A stretch of 6,645 nucleotides of DNA, from contig JAJFIM010000194.1 of assembly GCA_021774995.1 (NCBI GenBank), forward strand, positions 1 through 6,645, read 5' to 3'. The notes beneath the pieces were generated by a model that was not told where the DNA came from, did no database searches, and saw only the letters and a program-made list of their open reading frames with translations. Shown piece by piece: positions 1-5,180 of this stretch. Each line of letters starts with the position of its first letter. The stretch's first letter is position 1. This DNA is from Alphaproteobacteria bacterium. GTDB lineage: Bacteria; Pseudomonadota; Alphaproteobacteria; SMXP01. The translations under genes were made by a program, and so were the position numbers.

Positions 1-410
1 GAAACGCGGCCCACGCGTTCTTCCACGTCGATTTCCAGGTCAATCGGTTTGAAGAGCGGTGATAATTTTGTTGGGCACATGGCGCTGTAGATGAACCAGA
101 CGGTTGCCATCTCTTCCGTTTCTTCACCCGACAGGATTCTAATCAGGGCTTTGCGTTGCGCTTCATTGGCTTTGTCGTCAATGATGAGCTGCATTTTGCC
201 ATTGCCTTCATGAACCGGCCCCGGCCACCAGTAGACGGCAGCGGCGCGTAGGCCGCTGAGATCAATGTCGCCGAAATGGCCCTCTTCGATTTGATAGCCA
301 ACAGCCGCCTCGCAGGTGCCGGTGGTGGGGAGCGCATTGAACTGGCAGGGACACCCGTAATCGCAATTGCAATTGGCCAGTTCGCGTCCTTTTATCGCCC
401 ATGAAATCAT
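1..410 (-). CDS. DUF1326 domain protein, N-terminal part (cut by left edge)
   Basis: Reading the minus strand from ATG at 410 gives 136 open codons to the window edge, so the C-terminus is missing. The start is preceded by GAGAGGAA at a good distance. Near the N-terminus the sequence runs LANCNCDYGCPCQFNALP, with cysteines at 14, 16, 20, 22 and 33 and a further Cys at 112 (SAMCP). This opening and the later VYWWPGPVHEG segment (59-69) are recognisable as the DUF1326 family, which has no firmly assigned biochemical role. The cysteine cluster suggests metal or redox chemistry, which is inference. There is no signal peptide, so it is probably cytoplasmic. Family members are usually around 200 residues, so roughly two thirds is visible. 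It is divergent from the PQQ dehydrogenase gene. Family assignment is confident; function is not. Confidence 0.85.
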   Translation of the reverse strand, partial: MISWAIKGRELANCNCDYGCPCQFNALPTTGTCEAAVGYQIEEGHFGDIDLSGLRAAAVYWWPGPVHEGNGKMQLIIDDKANEAQRKALIRILSGEETEEMATVWFIYSAMCPTKLSPLFKPIDLEIDVEERVGRV

Positions 411-443
411 GATGTTTCCTCTCAATATTTCCTTGTTATGTAA

Positions 444-471
444 ACTATAACCAATCATGCGCGATTGTCAC
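444..471 (-). promoter_or_regulatory. Putative sigma70-type promoter of the DUF1326 gene
   Basis: On the minus strand, GTGACA (positions 471-466) and TATAGT (449-444) each match the sigma70 consensus in five of six bases and are separated by 16 nt. This would start transcription near 436 and leave a leader of about 25 nt that contains the GAGAGGAA ribosome binding site. Assignment is by consensus matching only. Confidence 0.5.
452..467. promoter_or_regulatory. Palindrome in the promoter spacer, possible operator
   Basis: CAATC-ATGCGC-GATTG is an inverted repeat with 5-bp arms. It lies almost exactly between the -35 and -10 hexamers proposed for the minus-strand DUF1326 gene. A repressor bound there would block RNA polymerase. 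The site is also about 120 bp upstream of the divergent dehydrogenase start and could affect both genes. The arms are short, so a chance match is possible. Confidence 0.35.
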
Positions 472-512
472 CCGCCGACGTTTTGGATTGGCTTTTACTG
501 CTTAGCTGATGG

Positions 513-518
513 CATAAT
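513..518 (+). promoter_or_regulatory. Weak -10-like box upstream of the PQQ dehydrogenase
   Basis: CATAAT matches the -10 consensus in five of six bases and lies 56 nt before the chosen start at 574. The best upstream partner, TTGGCT at 488-493, is at a long 19-nt spacing. A promoter for this gene is expected here because its neighbour is divergent, but this box is only a candidate. Confidence 0.2.
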
Positions 519-573
519 AGGCGGAAGAGAAGATCGATTATTGCCTGTTGTTAGGGAGAGGAGTTCGCCGCCC

Positions 574-1845
574 ATGCGTTTCGTTACACGATATGTTACA
601 CATATATCTATTTTGGCTCTGGCTTTATGGTTCTGGCCCGCCCTGGCTATGGCGGATGAGAAACCGGGCGATAAATTCAAGATATCCGCAGATGATTTGC
701 CCGCGCCTTATGCAACGAAAAATGCGGTGACTTTCATGCGGGTGGCGCCGCGCCAGCCTGGGGATCATTTGATGCTTCCGGAAGGCTTTGAGGCCACGCT
801 TTTTGCGGAAGGGTTGTCGCAGCCGCGCTGGTTGGCGATTGCCAAGAATGGCGATGTATTTGTTACCGAGCCCAGCAGCCAATTTCGCAAAGTGGATGAT
901 GGCGATAAAATCACCGTGTTGAGAGACGAAGACGGCGATGGGGTTGCCGATATGCGCGCCACTTTTGCACGCGATTTCAACAAACCCATGGGGATCATGT
1001 TTGTCGACGGGGCGTTGTTGGTGTCAGATACGCAAGGGGTGTGGCGCCTGCCTTACGCGGATGGTGCGCTTAAGGCGGAAACGCGTACCCGCCTGACGCC
1101 GGAAAACGCTTTTGGCGAAAAGGTCGGCACGCATTATCAACGCGTTCTTGCCCTCGATTTGAAGAATGATTATATGTTCGTCACGGTGGGGAGCACCGCT
1201 AATGTGCTCGAAGATTCTTTGCCCCACGCGACCATTCAGAGATTTCGACTTGACGGGTCGGAGCAGACAACCTTTGCTTCGGGCTTGCGCAATCCCATTG
1301 GATTAGAATTTTATCCCGGCACGGAGGATCTCTATGCTGTGGTTGCTGAGCGCGATACGTATGGCGACGACCTCGTGCCCGATTATCTGACGCGTGTTGA
1401 GAAGGGGCAGTTTTATGGCTGGCCTTACGCCTATGCCGGTCCCAACCCGGACCCAAAATTTGGCGCTAAAAGGCCCGATCTCGTGGCAATAACGCAAATT
1501 CCGGACGTTCTGTTTCAGGCGCATTCAACGCCGATCGATCTGATTTTCTATGACGGGACGCAATTTCCCGCAGAATATCGGGGAGACGCCTTTGTCTCTC
1601 TTCATGGGTCGTGGAACAAAGCCGACCCCACGGGTTTTAAGATTGTCCGCGTCAAGTTTGAAAACGGCAGGCCCACCGGCGGCTATGAGAATTTCGCCAC
1701 CGGGTTTCTCGACAGAACGGGAGATAAGCCCCGCGTGTGGGGGCGCCCGGCCGGTTTTGCTGTGATGCCTGACGGTTCGCTCCTGATCGCGGAAGACGGC
1801 AATGACACAATCTGGCGGGTCAGCTATCGAGGCGGCCAAGAGTAA
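574..1845 (+). CDS. Exported PQQ-dependent sugar (sorbosone-type) dehydrogenase
   Basis: A 423-residue protein of the soluble quinoprotein sugar/sorbosone dehydrogenase family, a six-bladed beta-propeller that oxidises sugars or aldoses in the periplasm with bound PQQ. Residues 1-27 form a signal peptide: RFVTR, a hydrophobic stretch, then ALAMA with cleavage before DEK. GTHYQR puts His187 where the catalytic base of soluble glucose dehydrogenase lies, and GLRNPIGLEF puts Arg239 at its PQQ-contacting Arg. Family blocks follow: DEDGDGVAD (118-126), FYGWPYAYAG (280-289), HSTPIDL (317-323), LHGSWN (343-348) and GRPAGFAVMPDGSLLIAED (390-408). The start is ATG 574 because GGGAGAGGAG lies upstream and the signal peptide begins there. 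An in-frame ATG at 457 would bury the signal peptide and falls in the neighbour's promoter. There is no cytochrome c domain, so the electron acceptor is separate and unknown. Substrate cannot be told from sequence. Confidence 0.9.
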   Translation: MRFVTRYVTHISILALALWFWPALAMADEKPGDKFKISADDLPAPYATKNAVTFMRVAPRQPGDHLMLPEGFEATLFAEGLSQPRWLAIAKNGDVFVTEPSSQFRKVDDGDKITVLRDEDGDGVADMRATFARDFNKPMGIMFVDGALLVSDTQGVWRLPYADGALKAETRTRLTPENAFGEKVGTHYQRVLALDLKNDYMFVTVGSTANVLEDSLPHATIQRFRLDGSEQTTFASGLRNPIGLEFYPGTEDLYAVVAERDTYGDDLVPDYLTRVEKGQFYGWPYAYAGPNPDPKFGAKRPDLVAITQIPDVLFQAHSTPIDLIFYDGTQFPAEYRGDAFVSLHGSWNKADPTGFKIVRVKFENGRPTGGYENFATGFLDRTGDKPRVWGRPAGFAVMPDGSLLIAEDGNDTIWRVSYRGGQE

Positions 1846-1851
1846 AACGAA

Positions 1852-1884
1852 GAAATCCCATTGTTTTTACCAGGGAAGGATTTC
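1852..1884. terminator. Possible weak terminator between convergent genes
   Basis: GAAATCC (1852-1858) and GGATTTC (1878-1884) form a 7-bp inverted repeat with a 19-nt spacer. It spans the 21-bp gap between the convergent dehydrogenase and SDR genes and the last codons of the SDR. A competing TCCC/GGGA pairing (1856-1859 with 1873-1876) lies inside. A run of T (1864-1868) sits in the loop rather than after the stem, so this is not a standard rho-independent terminator. Confidence 0.25.
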
Positions 1885-2706
1885 ACCATCATAATTGATC
1901 ATGGCGCTGGAGTTCTCCAGGGACAGGCCTTCGATGATGTCGATCATGCCAAGCGCACTTTCATCGGGCGTGATGGTTCCGCTCCCGCCTGACGATTTCA
2001 TCAATTCTGTTTGCACGCGGCCGGGCGAGACAAGTCCGACAATAACACCCTCTTTGCGCAGGTCGGACTGCATGATGCTCATGGCCATATTCACGGCGGC
2101 TTTGCTGATCCGGTAATAGTAAAAGCCGCCGACGTGTTTCGCCAGGGCAATAGATCCAAAACCGCTGGTCACGGTGATAATTTTTTTCTGATCGCTGGCG
2201 CGCACGTGATCGAGAAAGGCTTCCGCCACGCGCATGGGTCCTATCGTATTTACAGCCAGGACTTTTTCAAAGGTTTCGTGATTGAAAGAGCCCAGCACCT
2301 GATCTTCCAGCTTGCCTAAAATGCCCGCATTGTTAATGACGACGTCGATGGGCGTATCGCGGTATTTCTCCGCCACGACGTCGATGCTCGCCTGATCGGT
2401 CACATCCAGCGTCTCAAGGGAGATGCGCGGATACTCCGCCGCCAAATTCTTCAAATCTTCGGCCGCATCCGGGTGGCGCGCCGTTGCGATGACGTTCCAT
2501 CCAAGCTTGGCGTATTGGCGGGCAAGGCCAAGGCCAATCCCGCGGTTTGAGCCGGTGATCAGCACGGTGGGCGCGCTGGCGTCACTCTGGGAGGCCGCGG
2601 CGGCGCTGGCGGCGGGCGCGAGGGCGGCCATCATGACCAGAGCGCAGGCAAAAGCCCCCAACCGGCCCGCTAAGTTCAGGGAAAAAGACTGGAGTGTGCG
2701 GCGCAT
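1867..2706 (-). CDS. Exported C-factor/sniffer-like SDR oxidoreductase
   Basis: A 279-residue short-chain dehydrogenase/reductase. The Rossmann motif TGSNRGIG is at 51-58, NNAG at 125-128, and the catalytic YRISK gives Tyr198 and Lys202. The active-site Ser is Ser181 or Ser185 in VTSGFGSI. ATAR (Arg77) after the second strand suggests NADP(H). The SPGRVQTEL segment and the NYDGEILPW ending are typical of the CsgA/sniffer-like branch. Members normally begin directly at the Rossmann strand. Here about 45 residues precede it: MRRTLQSF, a hydrophobic core (16-35) ending APAASA, then an Ala/Ser-rich linker. This looks like a signal peptide, and the RR pair hints weakly at Tat export. The start is ATG 2706, with GGAGACGAGAAG upstream; a TTG start at 2781 would add 25 residues before the signal and has no clear ribosome site. 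Substrate is unknown. It is convergent with the PQQ enzyme. Confidence 0.88.
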   Translation of the reverse strand: MRRTLQSFSLNLAGRLGAFACALVMMAALAPAASAAAASQSDASAPTVLITGSNRGIGLGLARQYAKLGWNVIATARHPDAAEDLKNLAAEYPRISLETLDVTDQASIDVVAEKYRDTPIDVVINNAGILGKLEDQVLGSFNHETFEKVLAVNTIGPMRVAEAFLDHVRASDQKKIITVTSGFGSIALAKHVGGFYYYRISKAAVNMAMSIMQSDLRKEGVIVGLVSPGRVQTELMKSSGGSGTITPDESALGMIDIIEGLSLENSSAMINYDGEILPW

Positions 2707-2830
2707 GATCTTCTCGTCTCCGATGTTGATTATTGTGCGTGTCAGGCGCCCAACGTGCCACGGCGCGCGGCGCTTGTTCAATGACCATAATGGGATCGGT
2801 CACGGTGTGGCAGAGAAAATCCGGCATACA

Positions 2831-3010
2831 AATACTATGTTACGAACTATATTAATAGTATTAATTTGTATAAATATGTAATTATAAGTATTAAATGATG
2901 ATATTCAGTGAAAAATATAGAGAATAATAATTTTAATAAACTTATATACTTTAACTATATTATATTTTTGTCAAAAAATATGAGATATTGATGAGAATTT
3001 TAAATATTGT
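2831..3010. other. AT-rich island, about 15% GC, no gene seen
   Basis: By hand count 27 of these 180 bases are G or C, in a window otherwise clearly GC-richer. It lies between the divergent SDR gene and the microORF unit. No convincing ORF was found. It holds an inverted repeat AATACTAT/ATAGTATT (2831-2838 and 2855-2862), a doubled ATTAAT (2851-2856, 2860-2865), and a second copy of AGTATTAA (2857-2864, 2886-2893). TTGATG (2988-2993) and TTAACT (3011-3016), 17 nt apart, are a poor promoter candidate for the microORF. The stretch between it and the SDR start (2707-2830) shows only a short dyad, TGACC-N11-GGTCA at 2782-2802. Confidence 0.8.
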
Positions 3011-3025
3011 TTAACTTTGCTCTGG

Positions 3026-3074
3026 CAATCTCCTTTTCAACGTCAAGACAGGTTCAGTTGCGTGAAGGAGGTTG
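3026..3074 (+). promoter_or_regulatory. Hairpin sequestering the Shine-Dalgarno of the microORF
   Basis: CAATCTCCTT (3026-3035) is complementary to AAGGAGGTTG (3065-3074) over ten pairs, with one G.U at 3029/3071. Inside, CAAC (3038-3041) pairs with GTTG (3057-3060) around a 15-nt loop. The distal strand covers the whole Shine-Dalgarno AAGGAGG (3065-3071) and ends 4 nt before the ATG at 3079. If transcribed from upstream of 3026, the mRNA would hide its ribosome site unless the helix is melted, cleaved, or kept open by a ligand or antisense RNA. The pairing is read directly from sequence; the regulatory role is inferred. Confidence 0.55.
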
Positions 3075-3078
3075 AGTT

Positions 3079-3156
3079 ATGTTGGGTCAAATTTTTTCGC
3101 TGGTTTTATCCTTGAGCATTATGGGCGGTTCTTTGAGCCTTTATGTTTGGTTCTAA
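3079..3156 (+). CDS. 25-residue hydrophobic microprotein (putative)
   Basis: ATG 3079 follows a perfect AAGGAGG by 7 nt, an ideal spacing, and the frame stays open for 25 codons to TAA at 3154-3156. The peptide starts MLGQIFSLVLSLSIM and ends LYVWF. It has no charged residue and could form one transmembrane helix with an aromatic end. It is not recognised as a known small membrane protein (it does not resemble CydX or KdpF) or a known toxin. Its context is an SD-sequestering hairpin upstream, a GC-rich hairpin directly after the stop and a strong terminator about 50 nt on, so it would be a monocistronic transcript of a few hundred nucleotides. It may be a small membrane subunit, a type I toxin-like peptide or a leader peptide. 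Translation is supported only by the ribosome site and layout. Confidence 0.5.
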   Translation: MLGQIFSLVLSLSIMGGSLSLYVWF

Positions 3157-3160
3157 TCAA

Positions 3161-3196
3161 GCCGGATTTTGCGGGGGCCGGATGCGCCCCGCCGGC
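3161..3196 (+). other. GC-rich hairpin right after the microORF
   Basis: GCGGGG (3171-3176) pairs with CCCCGC (3187-3192). Outside it, GCCG (3161-3164) can pair with CGGC (3193-3196) across a 6-nt left-side bulge (3165-3170). It starts 5 nt after the microORF stop and is followed by AAAACG rather than a T run. It is therefore not a terminator by itself, but could protect the transcript from 3' decay or block read-through into the microORF from the other side. Confidence 0.5.
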
Positions 3197-3204
3197 AAAA
3201 CGCC

Positions 3205-3242
3205 AAAAGGCCGCCCCTTCGACAGTGGGCGGCTTTATTTTT
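3205..3242. terminator. Strong rho-independent terminator, possibly bidirectional
   Basis: GCCGCCC (3210-3216) pairs perfectly with GGGCGGC (3227-3233) around a 10-nt loop. The stem extends through a G.T and two A-T pairs and is followed on the plus strand by TTTATTTTT. This ends the microORF transcript. On the minus strand the same stem is followed by a short TTTT and lies about 30 nt past the stop of the acyl-CoA synthetase, so it probably serves both converging transcripts. Confidence 0.85.
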
Positions 3243-3271
3243 GCGGCATGGGGTTTTAAGAACCGGCGGCG

Positions 3272-4897
3272 TCAGTCGGGAAACTGGTAATCTTTAAAAA
3301 TTTCCCGCAGCGTCATTTTTTGAATCTTTCCGGTCGCCGTGTGCGGGATTTCATCAATAAAGACCACATCGTTGGGCATCCACCATTTGGCGATTTTACC
3401 GTCCAGAAACGCCAGAATTTCTTCGCGCGTGGGGGCGCTCCCGTCTTTGGGGACAACGATGAGCAAAGGGCGCTCGTTCCATTTGGGGTGCTCCCGTCCG
3501 ATGACCGCGGCCTCAACCACATCCGGATGGGCGATTGTAAGATTTTCGATATCGATGGTAGAAATCCATTCGCCGCCAGACTTGATCACGTCTTTCGAGC
3601 GATCGGTGATCTGCATAAAGCCCAGCGGATCGATGGTGGAAACGTCGCCGGTGTCGAACCAACCCTCGTCATCTAATATCTTGCCGCCTTCGCCCTTGAA
3701 ATATCCTTTGGCGACGGTTGCGCCGCGGACCATCAAATGTCCGAACGCCACGCCGTCATGAGGCAATTCAGTGCCCTTATCATCGATGATTTTCATTTCA
3801 ACGCCGTAAGGGGCGCGGCCCTGTTTCAATTTGTATTTCATCCGGCCGCCGGGCTCTAGCGCTTCCGTCTCAGGCGTTGCTTTGTACACCGTGCCAATGG
3901 GGCTTGTTTCGGTCATGCCCCAGGCGTGATGCACGGCGACGCCGTAATTCTGCTCGAATTTCTCGATCATGATTTGCGGACACGCCGACCCGCCAATAAC
4001 CACGCTCTTGAGCGACGACAGGGTTTTGTCATTGTTCTCCAAATATTCAAGCAGAGCCAGCCAAAGCGTCGGCACTGCTGCCGTGACCGTAACTTGTTCG
4101 CCTTCCAGCAATTCATAAAGGCTTTCGCCGTCCATCTTCATTCCCGGCAGCACCAGTTTTGCGCCGGAGGAAGGGACGGCGAATGTCAGGCCCCACGCAT
4201 TGGCGTGAAACATGGGAACCACCGGCAGAACGCTGTCCAGCGACGTCAAGCCGAAGGCGCTGGCGGAGTTCGCCAGTAATGTATGGATCACATTGGATCT
4301 GTGCGAATACAAAACCCCCTTTGGGTTTCCCGTTGTGCCCGACGTATAACAAAGGCCCGCCGCCGTGCTCTCGTCAAAATCCGCCCATTGAAAATCATCG
4401 TCATATTGCCCGATCCAATCCTCGTAACAGACAACGTTTCTGAGTTTGGCGTCAGGCATGTTCTGGGCGTCCGTCAGGACAAAGAATTTTTTGATGGTCG
4501 TGAGTTGGTCCTGGATGGCCTCCAATATCGGTAAAAATGTCGTATCGGTAAAAATGTAATCGTCTTCAGCGTGATTGATGATATAGGCGATCTGTTCCGG
4601 AAACAGGCGCGGGTTGACCGTATGGCAGATGGCGCCAATGCCCATAACGCCATACCACATCTCCAAGTGCCGGTCCGTGTTCCAGGCCAGCGTCGCCACC
4701 CGGTCGCCAAGCTTAACGCCCAGCGCGGTCAGACCTTTTGCGGCCCGCCGCGCGCGGGAGTGCAGGTCCGCAATGGTGTAGCGCCGTATGGGTCCCTCGA
4801 TCCCCCGCGTGACGATCTCGCGCGCCCCATGGGCGTCCCGGGCGTGATCGATGATCGTCGGCACCACCAGAGGCCAGTCCTGCATAAGTCCTTTCAT
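3272..4897 (-). CDS. AMP-forming acyl-CoA synthetase, fatty-acid / 3-methylthiopropionate type
   Basis: A complete 541-residue ANL-superfamily enzyme that activates a carboxylic acid to an acyl-adenylate with ATP and passes it to CoA in the cytoplasm. Core motifs are intact: phosphate loop YTSGTTGNPKG (184-194), HAWGMTETSP (324-333), GWFDTGD (412-418), hinge region DRSKDVIKSGGEWIS (432-446), and C-terminal IPHTATGKIQK with the adenylation Lys at 524. The opening GLMQDWPL and the stretches ATLAWNTDRHLEMWYG and CHTVNPRLFPEQIAYI are characteristic of the AlkK/DmdB-like group, annotated either as medium/long-chain acyl-CoA ligase or as 3-(methylthio)propionyl-CoA ligase. No DmdC- or DmdD-like gene is adjacent, so the substrate is undecided. 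ATG 4897 is chosen because homologues begin M-x-G-L-M-Q-D-W. Its ribosome site is poor, while AAAGGA lies just before the second ATG (4885) but only 3-4 nt away. It stands alone as a transcription unit. Confidence 0.93.
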   Translation of the reverse strand: MKGLMQDWPLVVPTIIDHARDAHGAREIVTRGIEGPIRRYTIADLHSRARRAAKGLTALGVKLGDRVATLAWNTDRHLEMWYGVMGIGAICHTVNPRLFPEQIAYIINHAEDDYIFTDTTFLPILEAIQDQLTTIKKFFVLTDAQNMPDAKLRNVVCYEDWIGQYDDDFQWADFDESTAAGLCYTSGTTGNPKGVLYSHRSNVIHTLLANSASAFGLTSLDSVLPVVPMFHANAWGLTFAVPSSGAKLVLPGMKMDGESLYELLEGEQVTVTAAVPTLWLALLEYLENNDKTLSSLKSVVIGGSACPQIMIEKFEQNYGVAVHHAWGMTETSPIGTVYKATPETEALEPGGRMKYKLKQGRAPYGVEMKIIDDKGTELPHDGVAFGHLMVRGATVAKGYFKGEGGKILDDEGWFDTGDVSTIDPLGFMQITDRSKDVIKSGGEWISTIDIENLTIAHPDVVEAAVIGREHPKWNERPLLIVVPKDGSAPTREEILAFLDGKIAKWWMPNDVVFIDEIPHTATGKIQKMTLREIFKDYQFPD

Positions 4898-4951
4898 GGG
4901 GCTTTTTTTCCGTCTCTTGAGGGTGAGATCCAGTTTTCAAGGTTAATTCTT

Positions 4952-4976
4952 TCCCCGGAATGCACGCAGGAGTCAA
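4952..4976 (-). promoter_or_regulatory. Weak promoter candidate for the acyl-CoA synthetase
   Basis: On the minus strand TTGACT (4976-4971) matches the -35 consensus in five of six bases. The best -10 that follows is a poor match at about 19 nt, near 4946-4951. A GANTC site (GAGTC, 4970-4974), the target of the CcrM methylase in many alphaproteobacteria, overlaps the -35. Treat as a candidate only. Confidence 0.25.
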
Positions 4977-5014
4977 TGATTTTCGGGGTTTTTGGCTGCC
5001 CTACTCGGTCAGCA

Positions 5015-5029
5015 TTAACGCGCCTTAAC
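5015..5029. promoter_or_regulatory. CtrA-like paired TTAA site
   Basis: TTAA (5015-5018) and TTAAC (5025-5029) are separated by 6 nt. The alphaproteobacterial cell-cycle regulator CtrA binds TTAA-N7-TTAA, so the spacing is one base short. It lies in the divergent control region, about 150 bp upstream of the bactofilin start. Cell-cycle control of a cytoskeletal gene would make sense, but the match is imperfect. Confidence 0.25.
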
Positions 5030-5133
5030 CATAGCGCGCGTATTTTTGGATTTACGCCTCGGGAAAGCCGCAATCGTTTACTAAAAAGTTGTGACTTTGG
5101 GGTTTACTTGGGGCTCGAACCGCTCGGCCTTTC

Positions 5134-5152
5134 AGGCGCTGTTTTAGCGCCT
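5134..5152 (+). other. Hairpin in the bactofilin 5' leader
   Basis: GGCGCT (5135-5140) pairs with AGCGCC (5146-5151) around GTTTT, with one further A-T pair outside. It lies about 30 nt before the bactofilin start and is followed by CTTCATG rather than a T run, so it is not a terminator. It could stabilise the leader or be incidental. Confidence 0.35.
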
Positions 5153-5180
5153 TCATGCGTAACCCTTTGAGGCAATAGAT

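Noticed and set aside
452..467. MerR-type activator site in the DUF1326 promoter
   Set aside because: MerR-type promoters have over-long spacers of 19-20 bp; this spacer is 16 bp, so a simple repressor site is more plausible.
457..573. In-frame upstream ATG extending the PQQ dehydrogenase by 39 residues
   Set aside because: It has no ribosome site, would place a polar stretch before the signal peptide, and its ATG lies within the promoter palindrome of the divergent gene.
2707..2781. TTG start adding 25 residues to the SDR
   Set aside because: It would bury the signal peptide, has no clear ribosome site, and uses a rarer start codon than the ATG at 2706.
2782..2802. TGACC-N11-GGTCA dyad upstream of the SDR
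   Set aside because: Arms are only 5 bp, no promoter hexamers flank it, and such repeats arise by chance; noted only within the intergenic description.
2423..2881. Plus-strand 152-codon open frame opposite the SDR
   Set aside because: It is antisense to the SDR and ends in the AT-rich island; composition is that of a shadow frame.
2990..3160. Type I antitoxin antisense RNA against the microORF
   Set aside because: A TTGACG box exists on the minus strand, but no -10 at usable spacing and no antisense terminator were found.
3072..3290. 72-codon TTG-start reading frame overlapping the microORF
   Set aside because: It starts 0 nt after the Shine-Dalgarno, runs through the GC-rich hairpin and the terminator, and looks like no protein family. 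The ATG at 3079 fits far better.
4571..5170. Plus-strand 199-codon open frame over the acyl-CoA synthetase start
   Set aside because: Most of it is antisense to a clearly real gene, and its extension into the control region has no recognisable protein character.
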